Part shown: one piece after another, positions 26,952 to 35,311 of the stretch
Position numbering within the stretch: the stretch's first letter is position 1
Layout: each line of letters opens with the position of its first letter
Assembly (NCBI RefSeq): GCF_000025285.1
Contig: NC_013741.1
Coordinates: 868,001-932,000, forward strand
Reading direction: 5' to 3'
From: Archaeoglobus profundus DSM 5631
GTDB lineage: Archaea > Halobacteriota > Archaeoglobi > Archaeoglobales > Archaeoglobaceae
DNA length: 64,000 nt
Position numbers and translations under genes: made by a program
The notes under the pieces: generated by a model
Seen by the model: only the letters and a program-made list of their open reading frames with translations
What the model was told of the DNA's origin: nothing
Databases searched by the model: none

Positions 26952-27626
26952 TTAGATCTTTACGAGTTCCTTAGGAACGAACTCGAATAACATGTCTTCC
27001 TTGAAAACGTAATCCTTTAACTCGTCGCTGTATACTTCATCCAAGAACTTGTAAGGCTGTGCAATTACATGGCAGTCCTTTGAAAAGTGTCTACAGCACA
27101 AAGCAAGGGGAAGTGTCCCTACTTTGTTTATTATTCCATTTTTGAAGACTGCATCAGCTCCAACAACTGCGAGATCGCAAACCTTTACGGCATAACCCAT
27201 GGCACAGTCCGGAAATATACTAACATCTACACTCCTACCCTTCAAATATCTCGCCATGTCTAGGCCCTCTTTTCTCGGAAAAGATTCAAGTACTATAACC
27301 TTTGAAGCTTTTAACAGCCCTCTTTCGATTGTGTGACTTCTGCTTATCGTTACAACTATCTTCCCATCTACAAGATCCTCTAAATATTTGACAGCCTCCT
27401 TATCAGCCTTCTCAATCTCCCTCTCTATATCCTCAAGATCAAAACCCTCTCTGATTCTTTCGCATAACCACTTCAGCCCAGCCATAAACTTGTGTACCTT
27501 TGCTATTTCTTCACATACGCTTAAACGCCTTTCAGCATCTATCCCCTTAAGCAGTTCTACGGTCTTTTTGAGGATTGCACTCTGGCCACTCCTTCTATCT
27601 TTGATTATTTCTTCAAGTGAGACCAT
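26952..27626 (-). CDS. eIF2B alpha/beta/delta-related protein
   Basis: The ~224-residue protein has the helical N-terminus and the Rossmann-like C-terminal lobe of the eIF2B/ribose-1,5-bisphosphate isomerase/MtnA superfamily. The telling segments are VVTISRSHTIERGLLKA, VIVLESFPRKEG, VDVSIFPDCAMGYAVKVCDLAVVGADAV and NGIINKVGTLPLAL. It is shorter than true R15P isomerases, and its catalytic Cys/Asp pair cannot be confirmed, although FPDCAMG resembles it. It may act on a sugar phosphate or bind nucleotides. It is divergent from the SRP RNA gene. Confidence 0.8.
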   Translation of the reverse strand: MVSLEEIIKDRRSGQSAILKKTVELLKGIDAERRLSVCEEIAKVHKFMAGLKWLCERIREGFDLEDIEREIEKADKEAVKYLEDLVDGKIVVTISRSHTIERGLLKASKVIVLESFPRKEGLDMARYLKGRSVDVSIFPDCAMGYAVKVCDLAVVGADAVFKNGIINKVGTLPLALCCRHFSKDCHVIAQPYKFLDEVYSDELKDYVFKEDMLFEFVPKELVKI

Positions 27627-27644
27627 GAACACAGTTTAAGAAAA

Positions 27645-27654
27645 CCTTTTAATA
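27645..27654 (+). promoter_or_regulatory. TATA box of the SRP RNA gene
   Basis: CCTTTTAATA lies about 25 bases before the 5' end predicted for the 7S RNA. This is the position of an archaeal TATA element for a stable RNA gene. Confidence 0.5.
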
Positions 27655-27674
27655 GACCTTACTCAACTTAAATC

Positions 27675-27985
27675 GGTGGGCTAGGCCGGGGGGTTCGGCG
27701 TCCCCTGTAACCCGAAACCGTCGATATGCGGGGGCCGAAGCCGAGGGAAGGTCCGCCAAACGGGAGTAACCGTTCGGCAAAGCCTTGCAGAATCCCCGTC
27801 CCGAGGGGTCGGCGGTCACGGTTGGAGCATCTGGAGGGATGCTCCGCCGTGTTTACCGGGGGAACCGGCCCAGGCCCGGAAGGGAGCAGGCTTACCCCGG
27901 ACGACCGGCGCTCTCGGGGGTGCGGGGAGGAGAGGCTTTGCCGAATGGGCTCCCGCAAGGCGGATCGACCCGAGGCGTGCCCACC
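27675..27985 (+). ncRNA. ffs: 7S signal recognition particle RNA
   Basis: This GC-rich island of ~311 bases has the ends pairing as helix 1 (GGTGGGC at 27675-27681 with GCCCACC at 27979-27985), which is typical of archaea. Helix 8 is recognisable from the conserved SRP54-binding loop sequences around CAGGCCCGGAAGGGAGCAGG (27873-27890), and the Alu-domain 5' stretch contains GGGTTCGGCGTCCCCTGTAA. It binds SRP54 and SRP19 to form the targeting particle. The long open frames on either strand of this region are artefacts of its base composition. Confidence 0.95.
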
Positions 27986-28062
27986 ACAATTGTCGAAGAT
28001 TAAGGAGATCAATGATTGATAATGATAAATTTTAAAAGTCGTATGACGATGAGACGGGGGAG

Positions 28063-28647
28063 GTGGTTCAAATTATACAAGTGAGATTTCATGGTAGGGG
28101 TGGACAAGGCGTTGTGACTGCAGCAGATATACTCGCCGTTGCGGCATTTAAAGAGGGTTATTGGACACTTTCATTTCCAATGTTCGGAGCGGAGAAGAGA
28201 GGAGGTCCAGTCGTATCCTACTTGAAGATCTCGGAGAGCAAGATAAACGACAGAGATGAAATCTATGAACCAGACTACGCAGTGGTCCTCGATCCGACCA
28301 TACTCAGTAAGGATGTTGTTAACGGTTTGAAGGGCTGGCTTATAGCCAACTATCCAGACTTGGAGAAGGCAAAGGAGAAGACGAAATGGGAGCGAACGAT
28401 TACGATAGATGCTACAAAGCTCGCACTCGAAATACTCGGTAGACCAATAACAAACACTGCCATGGTTGGTGCGTTTGCAGGCTTTACGAAGATAGTGAAA
28501 TTGAGCACTCTTAAAGAGACCATATACGAGTGGTTTGAGAAAAAGAATGAAGAAATAGCCAAAAAGAATGTTGAAGTAGCTGAAAGGGCTTATAGGGAGG
28601 TTGAGAAGTATGCGGATAAGCTTAGGAGCAGTATCAAGACCGCTTGA
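28063..28647 (+). CDS. porC: Pyruvate:ferredoxin oxidoreductase, gamma subunit
   Basis: The ~190-residue gamma subunit has the family's opening RFHGRGGQGVVTAADILAVAA and MFGAEKRGGPVVSYLKIS signatures, then PITNTAMVGAFAGFT. It forms the CoA-binding part of the four-subunit enzyme. The GTG at 28063 lies inside the GGGGGAGG sequence. The GTG at 28081, beginning at RFHGRG, is an alternative with that site ~18 bases ahead. AATTTTAAAA at 28029-28038 is the likely TATA box for the por operon. Confidence 0.93.
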   Translation: MVQIIQVRFHGRGGQGVVTAADILAVAAFKEGYWTLSFPMFGAEKRGGPVVSYLKISESKINDRDEIYEPDYAVVLDPTILSKDVVNGLKGWLIANYPDLEKAKEKTKWERTITIDATKLALEILGRPITNTAMVGAFAGFTKIVKLSTLKETIYEWFEKKNEEIAKKNVEVAERAYREVEKYADKLRSSIKTA

Positions 28648-28885
28648 ATCTTTGGAAAACAAGACGGGTAGCTGGGCTGTTAAAATTCCGAAGGTAAATC
28701 CAGATAAATGCGTAGGGTGTGGGGAGTGTCGAATGCTGTGCCCAGATGGATGTATAGAACTCGTGCATGTTGAAGAGAAGAAAGTAGTAGCTAAAGTCGA
28801 TTATGATTACTGTAAGGGCTGCGGTATATGTAGTGATATATGCCCCGCAAACGCTATAGAAATGGTTGAGAAGGTGATCGAATGA
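28610..28885 (+). CDS. porD: Pyruvate:ferredoxin oxidoreductase, delta (ferredoxin) subunit
   Basis: This small subunit carries two [4Fe-4S] clusters, shown by CVGCGECRMLCPDGC and CKGCGICSDICPANA. It passes electrons from the thiamine-pyrophosphate subunit to ferredoxin. The ATG at 28610 (MRISLGAVSRPLES) gives the standard N-terminus. It overlaps porC by 38 bases and porA by ATGA, as in other archaeal porCDAB operons. Confidence 0.95.
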   Translation: MRISLGAVSRPLESLENKTGSWAVKIPKVNPDKCVGCGECRMLCPDGCIELVHVEEKKVVAKVDYDYCKGCGICSDICPANAIEMVEKVIE

Positions 28886-30024
28886 GGAAGGTAGTTAGAG
28901 GATTCTACGCCGTTGCACATGCTGTAAAGCTCTGTAGACCGAATATAATATGCGCTTATCCAATAACACCTCAAACGGAGATAGTAGAGAATTTGGCAGA
29001 GATGTATGCAAACGGAGAACTCGAGAACTGTAAATATATAACTGCTGAATCCGAATTCGATGCTGCATCAATCTTGGTTGGCGCCTCTGCAACTGGTGCG
29101 AGGACTTTCACTGCGACATGCTCACAGGGTTTGATATTGATGAGTGAAGTTCTGTTTAACGCAGCCGGGATGAGGCTACCAATAGTAATGGTTAACACGA
29201 ACAGAGCTATATCTGCACCGCTTAGCATATGGAACGATCTCCAAGACAGCATGGTGTTGAGAGATGCCGGTATAATTCAGATATACGTTGAGGATAATCA
29301 GGAAGCTCACGAGATGATTCCCCAAGCTTACAAGATTGCTGAAAGCGTAATGTTTCCAACGATGGTTTGTATGGATGGTTTCAAGCTAACTCACGCTTAT
29401 GAGCCAATAGATTTGCTCGATCAGGAGTTGGTAGATAGCTTCCTTCCACCCTACGATCCTCCGATAAAGCTCTCAGTAGATAATCCTCTAACGTTTGGCT
29501 CCTACGCTCCACCGCACTGCTACATGGAGTTCAGATACAGAATGCACAAAGACATGGTCAACGCTAAAAAGACAATCGAGAAAGTCTTCAAAGAATGGGC
29601 TGAAATAAGGAGAGACTGGGGAGGATTGATAGAGTACAAGGAGGGGAAGACTGTTCTTGTCGCAATGGGTTCCTTGATAGGAACTATAAAAGAGGTAGCT
29701 GAGGAGAACGGATTGGGTTATCTCAAGATAAGAACTTACAGACCATTCCCAACCGAAGAAATAAAAGAGGCTTTGAAAGATTGTGAAAACGTCATAGTGT
29801 TTGATAGAGCAGTTTCGTTCGGATATGAAGGAATTTTAACCATAGATATCAGAAACGCACTCTACGGCGAATCACCAGATGTCTACTCCTTCATAGTAGG
29901 TTTAGGTGGTAGAGATGTTCCAAAGAAACTCATAGAAAAGTGTGTTTCGAAGGTAGTTAACAAAGAGATTAAGCCCAGTTACAGTTTTGAAGGTTTAAAG
30001 GAGTTTGAGGAGGTGCTATACTGA
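28882..30024 (+). CDS. porA: Pyruvate:ferredoxin oxidoreductase, alpha subunit
   Basis: The 380-residue alpha subunit has the PFOR N-terminal domain (AYPITPQTEIVENLAEM, ESEFDAASILVGASATGARTFTATCSQG in parts) and the transketolase-C-like domain II. It helps bind pyruvate and thiamine pyrophosphate at the alpha-beta interface. The sequence fits pyruvate rather than 2-oxoglutarate enzymes, although 2-oxoisovalerate oxidoreductases are close relatives. It lies in the por operon, with a one-base overlap to porB. Confidence 0.93.
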   Translation: MRKVVRGFYAVAHAVKLCRPNIICAYPITPQTEIVENLAEMYANGELENCKYITAESEFDAASILVGASATGARTFTATCSQGLILMSEVLFNAAGMRLPIVMVNTNRAISAPLSIWNDLQDSMVLRDAGIIQIYVEDNQEAHEMIPQAYKIAESVMFPTMVCMDGFKLTHAYEPIDLLDQELVDSFLPPYDPPIKLSVDNPLTFGSYAPPHCYMEFRYRMHKDMVNAKKTIEKVFKEWAEIRRDWGGLIEYKEGKTVLVAMGSLIGTIKEVAEENGLGYLKIRTYRPFPTEEIKEALKDCENVIVFDRAVSFGYEGILTIDIRNALYGESPDVYSFIVGLGGRDVPKKLIEKCVSKVVNKEIKPSYSFEGLKEFEEVLY

Positions 30025-30896
30025 TGTTCTTTGGGAAGGGTCATGGTGGTTGCTACGGATGCCCACTGCCGATAGTCGTTAGAAATGTCTTGGAAGTTTT
30101 GGAGGGTAAGTGCTTTGTAGTTAATCCGACTGGCTGTCTCGAGATAATAAGTTCACAGTACGGTAAAAGCGCTTGGGGTGTGCCTTACATACACTCACTC
30201 TTTGAAAACGGTCCTTCAGTTGCCTCCGGTATTGCAAACGCGTTAGAAGTATTGGGAAGGGAAAATGAGGGACACGTCGTCGTATTTGCTGGAGATGGAG
30301 CCACAGCAGATATAGGAATAGGATATTTATCATCTATGCTTCACAGAAACGACAACGTCCTCTACATCTGTCTGGATAACGAAGCTTATCAGAACACGGG
30401 AACACAACAGAGCTCTACCACCACACCGGGTGCATATACAACAACAACTCCAGCTGGAAAAATTTTACCCGGAAAAATTTCGAGAAGAAAGGATATGGTT
30501 GCATTTGCCTTAGCTCACGGAACTCCATACGTTGCTACAGCCTCCGTAGCTTTTCCAAGAGATCTGAGAAGAAAGGTTAAGAGGGCTGTGGAATTTAGGG
30601 GTGCAAAGTACATTCACGTTCACTGCCCCTGCCCAACCGGATGGCACTTCGATCCATCTAAAACTGTCTATGTTGCAAGGCTCGCATACGAAACAGCCTT
30701 GTTCCCAATAGTTGAATTTGAATTCGGAAAACTCGTTAGAGTCAAGAAGATAAAGAGCAGAAAGCCGGTCGAAGAGTACTTGAAAGTTCAGGGGAGATTC
30801 AGACATCTATTCAAGCATCCAGAGGGACCAAAAATAATCGCGAAGCTCCAACAGATTGCGGATGAGAATGCAGTTAGATACGGACTGGATGTTTGA
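30024..30896 (+). CDS. porB: Pyruvate:ferredoxin oxidoreductase, beta subunit
   Basis: This thiamine-pyrophosphate-binding subunit has cluster-ligand cysteines at GHGGCYGCPLP, the TPP motif beginning VFAGDGATADIGIG and ending in LDNEAYQNTGTQQSS, and another conserved cysteine region HCPCPTGWHF. It decarboxylates pyruvate and forms acetyl-CoA with reduced ferredoxin. It is the last gene of the operon. A T-rich tract follows its stop. Confidence 0.93.
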   Translation: MFFGKGHGGCYGCPLPIVVRNVLEVLEGKCFVVNPTGCLEIISSQYGKSAWGVPYIHSLFENGPSVASGIANALEVLGRENEGHVVVFAGDGATADIGIGYLSSMLHRNDNVLYICLDNEAYQNTGTQQSSTTTPGAYTTTTPAGKILPGKISRRKDMVAFALAHGTPYVATASVAFPRDLRRKVKRAVEFRGAKYIHVHCPCPTGWHFDPSKTVYVARLAYETALFPIVEFEFGKLVRVKKIKSRKPVEEYLKVQGRFRHLFKHPEGPKIIAKLQQIADENAVRYGLDV

Positions 30897-30920
30897 ATAT
30901 TTTATTTTTCTTTCTATTCT
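30897..30920 (+). terminator. T-rich terminator after porCDAB
   Basis: The tract ATATTTTATTTTTCTTTCTATTCT directly follows the porB stop (shown here as 24 bases only in position, with runs of four to five T). Archaeal RNA polymerase terminates at such T runs without needing a hairpin. Confidence 0.5.
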
Positions 30921-30930
30921 AGGCCATAGA

Positions 30931-30996
30931 TGTTAGAATAGCAGTTGAAATTTCTCTTAAGTTTCGAAATGAGTTTTGAATGTTAGTATAGCAGTT
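30931..30996 (+). repeat. Two 16-base direct repeats, 50-base period
   Basis: TGTTAGAATAGCAGTT (30931-30946) and TGTTAGTATAGCAGTT (30981-30996) differ at one base and are spaced exactly 50 bases start to start, in the 200-base gap between porB and hdrA. Both are followed by a GA-containing triplet (GAA, CGA). There are only two copies and no cas genes, so I do not call it CRISPR. It could be a regulator-binding pair for hdrA or the remnant of a small mobile element. Confidence 0.6.
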
Positions 30997-31096
30997 CGAC
31001 ATATGGTGAATTTTGATACGACGTATACCGCATTCATTACGACGATGAAAAAGCTTAAATTAAATTATCAATCATTAAAAATTTGAGGGTGTTTGA

Positions 31097-33064
31097 ATGA
31101 GGGTTGGTGTTTACATCTGTCACTGTGGTTTTAACATAGCTGGAGTCTTAGACATAGATGAACTCGTTGAATTTGCCAAGAGTTTAGATGATGTCGTAAT
31201 TGTAAGAGACTACAGATTCATGTGCTCGAATCCGGGACAAGAACTGATAAGAAGAGATATTAAGGAGTACAATCTCGATAGAGTCGTTATCGCCGCATGT
31301 TCTCCGAATCTTCATGAAAGAACTTTCAGAAAGGTTTTGAGTGAAGCTGGATTGAATCCATTCTTCCTTCAGATCGCAAACATAAGGGAGCAGTGCTCGT
31401 GGGTGCATTCGGATGATAGTGTTAAGGCTACAGAGAAAGCTAAGAGAATAATAAAGTCGGCTGTCGAAAGGGTTAAGAGACACAGGCCACTTGAAATTAG
31501 GAAAGCCGATGTCATACCGAGAGTTTTGGTAATTGGAGGAGGAATAGCTGGGATATCTGCCTCTCTCCTTTTAGCCGAAGCTGGAGTAGAGGTGTACTTG
31601 GTCGAGAGAGAACCTACGATTGGTGGAAATATGGCCAAATTCGATAAGACATTTCCAACGCTGGACTGTGCTGCTTGTATCCTAACTCCGAAGATGACTG
31701 CTGTAAGGGAAAATCCAAATATAAAGCTGTTCACGAACTCTGAAATAATCGATGTTAAGGGTTCAGTTGGCAACTTCAAGGTTAAGATAAGGGTTAAGCC
31801 GAGATTCATAAACGAAGAGGCTTGCACGGGATGTATGGAGTGTGTGGAGGCTTGCCTACACTATCCAATGATTCCATCGGAGTTCGATGAGAAGATAGGA
31901 TACAGAAAACCTATACACATGCAGTTTCCCCAAGCAGTACCTACATGCCCCTACATAAATCCAAACGAGTGTCTACATTTCCTAACAAATAAGTGCCCCA
32001 TGTACTGTGAAGAGGTTTGCGAGGCGGATGCGATAGACTTCAATCAGAATGAGAGAATTGAGGAGATCGAAGTAGGAGCAATAATAGTGGCAACGGGATT
32101 TAAGCTGTTCGATCCATCTGTGATGGAGGAGTATGGGTTTGGAAGATATAAGAATGTCTTTACAGCTTTGCAAGTTGAGAGAATGCTAAACTCCACGGGG
32201 CCAACAGGTGGAAGGGTAGTTGTCAACGGCAGAGAGCCTGAGAGTGTTGCGATAATACACTGTGTTGGGAGCAGGGATGAGAGGTATAAAAAGTACTGTT
32301 CAAGAGTCTGTTGCATGTATTCGCTGAAGTTGGCTCATCTGATAAAAGAGAGAACGAATGCAGAAGTCTACAACTTCTACATGGATATGAGAACGTTTGG
32401 GAAGGGGTATGAGGAATTTTACAAGAGGATTTTGGATGAAATTAGGACTATAAGGGGAAGGGTTGCGGAGGTTACTGATGTACCAATAAACGAGGACGAA
32501 AAAAGAGAAGTTGAGAAAGGAAAGGTCATAGTTGTCGTTGAGGATACGCTTTTGGGAAAGATTGTAAGGATTCCAGTCGATATGGTCATACTTTCTCCAG
32601 CGATGGAACCTTCAGAGGGTACTAAAGAGCTTGCAAGGATTTTGAAGGTTTCACTCGATGAAAACGGGTTCTTCAAAGAATTGCATCCGAAATTAGCTCC
32701 AACCGTGATAGCTCCGGGAATATTCGTATGTGGCTGCGCCCAAGGGCCTAAGGACATCCAAGATTCGGTTGCTCAGGCCGAATCCGTAGCGGGACATGCT
32801 CTGTCTATGATAGATAGAGGTTACATAGAGCTTGAGCCGACTACAGCTTACGTTGATGAAGAGAAATGTTCTGGATGTGGAATATGCATCCCGCTCTGTC
32901 CGTTCCAGGCGATCGAAATAGATGAGAGAAAGAGAGCAAAGATAGACGAGTTGCTCTGCATGGGTTGCGGCGTTTGTGCTTCAAGTTGCCCAAGCAGAGC
33001 TATAAAGCATAGACTTTTCGAATCCGAAACGATAAGAGCTGAAATACTAAGTCTTCTCAAATGA
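31097..33064 (+). CDS. hdrA: HdrA-type flavoprotein, CoB-CoM heterodisulfide reductase A subunit
   Basis: The 655-residue flavoprotein has an N-terminal CHCGFNIAG motif, the FAD-binding VLVIGGGIAGISASLLLAEA, a conserved DCAACILTPKM cluster region, an inserted ferredoxin motif CTGCMECVEAC, and a C-terminal double ferredoxin (CSGCGICIPLCP and CMGCGVCASSCP). HdrA subunits bifurcate or confurcate electrons for HdrBC or other partners. HdrB and HdrC are not adjacent. In sulfate-reducing archaea several HdrA paralogues work in other complexes. It stands alone between porB and a small Cys-rich gene; AAAGCTTAAATTAAA at ~31050 may be its promoter. Confidence 0.92.
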   Translation: MRVGVYICHCGFNIAGVLDIDELVEFAKSLDDVVIVRDYRFMCSNPGQELIRRDIKEYNLDRVVIAACSPNLHERTFRKVLSEAGLNPFFLQIANIREQCSWVHSDDSVKATEKAKRIIKSAVERVKRHRPLEIRKADVIPRVLVIGGGIAGISASLLLAEAGVEVYLVEREPTIGGNMAKFDKTFPTLDCAACILTPKMTAVRENPNIKLFTNSEIIDVKGSVGNFKVKIRVKPRFINEEACTGCMECVEACLHYPMIPSEFDEKIGYRKPIHMQFPQAVPTCPYINPNECLHFLTNKCPMYCEEVCEADAIDFNQNERIEEIEVGAIIVATGFKLFDPSVMEEYGFGRYKNVFTALQVERMLNSTGPTGGRVVVNGREPESVAIIHCVGSRDERYKKYCSRVCCMYSLKLAHLIKERTNAEVYNFYMDMRTFGKGYEEFYKRILDEIRTIRGRVAEVTDVPINEDEKREVEKGKVIVVVEDTLLGKIVRIPVDMVILSPAMEPSEGTKELARILKVSLDENGFFKELHPKLAPTVIAPGIFVCGCAQGPKDIQDSVAQAESVAGHALSMIDRGYIELEPTTAYVDEEKCSGCGICIPLCPFQAIEIDERKRAKIDELLCMGCGVCASSCPSRAIKHRLFESETIRAEILSLLK

Positions 33065-33194
33065 CTTCTCAACAAAAATTTTGTTCGAATACCTCTACAT
33101 TCTAACTGTTTTTTCGTCAAAATTGAGGTTTCTAAGACCAAGCTTACAGATGTGTAATTAACTACACGCAATTTTATTATTTAACGAAATTATA

Positions 33195-33215
33195 TTTAGG
33201 TCAGCCAAAACCTAA
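33195..33215 (+). promoter_or_regulatory. DtxR/IdeR-like metal-repressor box
   Basis: TTTAGGTCAGCCAAAACCTAA is an interrupted palindrome (TTAGGT...ACCTAA) and resembles the DtxR consensus TTAGGTTAGCCTAACCTAA, with one extra central base. It sits just downstream of an ATTATATTT TATA-like box and before the Shine-Dalgarno AAGGAGGG of the small Cys-rich gene, where a bound repressor would block transcription. The regulator itself is not in the window. Confidence 0.4.
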
Positions 33216-33236
33216 TTAAGGAGGGTGGGAAGTGAT

Positions 33237-33419
33237 ATGGTAGAGTGCCCGTATTTACAGAATTGCCCATTCTTTAACAGGTTGCAGCTATCGGCAACGG
33301 CAGAAATGCTAAAAGAGAGGTACTGCAAAGGTAACTTTGAGAACTGTGCCAGATATAAGCTAAGAAAAGATGGAAAACCTGTCCCCGACAACTTATGGCC
33401 CAACGGTAAGATGTTGTGA
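33237..33419 (+). CDS. Small cysteine-rich protein (60 aa)
   Basis: The product starts MVECPYLQNCPFFNRL and later has YCKGNFENCARYKL, giving four cysteines in two spaced pairs, then a GKPVPDNLWPNG tail. I recognise the pattern as a common uncharacterised prokaryotic small protein but know no function. It probably binds metal or a cluster. The ATG at 33237 is chosen because AAGGAGGG lies ~12 bases ahead; a GTG four codons earlier overlaps that site. The possible metal-repressor box upstream suggests metal-dependent control. Confidence 0.75.
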   Translation: MVECPYLQNCPFFNRLQLSATAEMLKERYCKGNFENCARYKLRKDGKPVPDNLWPNGKML

Positions 33420-33477
33420 GTGTTGAGAGTTAATCCTATTTTTCAGATTTTCATTTTTTAGATGAGAATTGAGTTTA

Positions 33478-34248
33478 TTAATGGAGAGGATCTAAAGGTA
33501 TTACGCACAACCTTCCATCGAGCTTAATAACTTTAACTTTCACACCGTAGACTTTCTCTATGTTAGTCGGCGTTAAAACGTCATTGGGATCTCCAACAGC
33601 AAATACCTTACCGTCCTTCATCATAACAATTCTATCCGCGTACCTCGAAGCTAAATTCAAGTCGTGTATAGCTACAACTGCAGTAATTCCATTCTCTCTA
33701 ACAATATTTCTTATGATTTCCATGACTTCGAGTTGATGCTTGATATCCAGGTTCGCCGTAGGCTCGTCGAGCAACAAAATCTCTGGCTCCTGAGCCAACG
33801 CCCTTGCAATCAGAACCTTCTGCTGTTGCCCACCGCTTAACTCGTTGAAGTCCCTCATGGCAATGTTCTCGATGTCCAGAATCCTGAGAACTTCAAATAC
33901 TTTTTCTATATCCCTCCTACTGCACCTCCAACCTAAATACGGTCTTCTACCCATCAAAACTACTTCAAAAACTGTAGCTGGAAAGAACTGTTTAACGCTT
34001 TGAGGAACGTAGCCTACAGTCCTAGCAATCTCAATCTGACTGAAATTTTTGACATCTTTTCCGTTGATTAGTATAACACCTTTCTGAGGTTTCAGAATTC
34101 GGTCTATACACTTCAGTAACGTAGACTTTCCAGATCCGTTTGGGCCTACAATTGCAACAATCTCAGACTCGTAAATATCTATCGTCACATTCTTAAGAGC
34201 TTGGATGCTGTCGTAGCTAAACTCTAAACCCTTAATCCTTATCTTCAT
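33478..34248 (-). CDS. ABC transporter ATPase, iron-siderophore/cobalamin type
   Basis: The 256-residue ATPase of the FecE/BtuD group has Walker A GPNGSGKST, signature LSGGQQQKVLIARAL, Walker B ILLLDEPT and the H-loop AIHDLN. It powers import of a metal chelate or corrinoid through the permease encoded next to it. It is the last gene of a four-gene minus-strand operon (surface protein, binding protein, permease, ATPase). Confidence 0.95.
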   Translation of the reverse strand: MKIRIKGLEFSYDSIQALKNVTIDIYESEIVAIVGPNGSGKSTLLKCIDRILKPQKGVILINGKDVKNFSQIEIARTVGYVPQSVKQFFPATVFEVVLMGRRPYLGWRCSRRDIEKVFEVLRILDIENIAMRDFNELSGGQQQKVLIARALAQEPEILLLDEPTANLDIKHQLEVMEIIRNIVRENGITAVVAIHDLNLASRYADRIVMMKDGKVFAVGDPNDVLTPTNIEKVYGVKVKVIKLDGRLCVIPLDPLH

Positions 34249-34249
34249 G

Positions 34250-35311
34250 CTACCAGTACTCCTTCTTTCTCTTTATAAGCAGATACAGGAACATTGGTCC
34301 TCCTAAGCAGTTGGTAATCACTCCAACTGGAAGTATTACGGGTGCTAAGATCGTTCTGGCAATGGTATCGCATGTAAGCAGTAGAGCTCCTCCGAAAAGG
34401 GCTGAAGCTGGGAGCAGGTATCTGTAGTCACCACCTATGATCATTCTGCATATGTGTGGTGCTACCAAGCATATGAAACCGATCGTTCCCGTGAAACTTA
34501 TGATCGATGCTGTTAAAAATGCGGAGACGAGCATAACGAATATTCTCTCTCTTTCTGGATTCACTCCTAAGCTTTTTGCAACTTCGTCTCCAGCTGTCAT
34601 CATTACGTTAACATCCCAAGTCTTCCACATTAGGAGGATAAAGCAGATCAAGAGGGATACGAATATCGTTGGGATCATCTCCCACGAAGCCCGTCCCAAG
34701 TCACCCACCATCCAAAAGTATGCTGATTTTACCGCTTCAGGCTCGGCGAAGTACATTAGTATTGTCGTTACTGCACTGAAGATGTACATCATAGCAATTC
34801 CCGCCAGTATCATCGTCTCAGGTGTGGCACCCTTAACTCGGGCTAAGGCGAGTATGACAAATGTTGGTATTAGAGAAAATAGGAATGCGTTACCCACTAT
34901 CACATACTTACCCACAAAGATACCCTTCGAGAGTATGATTGCAATTGCAGCCCCAAGTCCAGCGGCAGATGAAATTCCTAAAGTGTATGGGGTTGCGAGT
35001 GGATTCCTCAAAATCCCCTGAGTCATCGCACCACTGGAAGCTAACCCCGCTCCCGCGATTATTGCGAGGAGTATCCTAGGCATTCTTAAATTCCAGACGA
35101 TTGACTCCTTAGTGCTCTCAGGATGACTGACTAAACATTTTAAGATTATCGAATAAACTTCTGAAACAGAAATCGGATACGAACCGAGCGTTGCGGAGAT
35201 TCCAGCGATCACTATTATCAGAACTGAGGTAAAAATTATAAAAAGGATTTTTTTACCTACGTACCTCTCATACTCTTCCTTAACTCGCAAGAGTTCTGCT
35301 GTGTCCATCAT
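34250..35311 (-). CDS. ABC transporter permease, FecCD/BtuC type
   Basis: The 353-residue membrane protein has about nine or ten hydrophobic segments and the family signatures RMPRILLAIIAGAGLASSGA, GNPLATPYTLGISSAAG-like (RNPLATPYTLGISSAAGLG), and the cytoplasmic coupling region VSFTGTIGF-like SFTGTIGFICLVAPHICRM. It forms the homodimeric channel for metal-chelate or cobalamin import. The stop of the binding-protein gene directly abuts its start region. Confidence 0.95.
   Translation of the reverse strand: MMDTAELLRVKEEYERYVGKKILFIIFTSVLIIVIAGISATLGSYPISVSEVYSIILKCLVSHPESTKESIVWNLRMPRILLAIIAGAGLASSGAMTQGILRNPLATPYTLGISSAAGLGAAIAIILSKGIFVGKYVIVGNAFLFSLIPTFVILALARVKGATPETMILAGIAMMYIFSAVTTILMYFAEPEAVKSAYFWMVGDLGRASWEMIPTIFVSLLICFILLMWKTWDVNVMMTAGDEVAKSLGVNPERERIFVMLVSAFLTASIISFTGTIGFICLVAPHICRMIIGGDYRYLLPASALFGGALLLTCDTIARTILAPVILPVGVITNCLGGPMFLYLLIKRKKEYW

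Noticed and set aside
27668-28019. Overlapping open frames of 70-115 codons on both strands at the SRP RNA
   Set aside because: They are arginine/proline/glycine-rich translations of the structured 7S RNA, whose terminal helix and SRP54-binding loop are clear.
30931-30996. Direct repeats as a CRISPR array
   Set aside because: There are only two copies of a 16-base repeat, no spacer series and no cas genes nearby.
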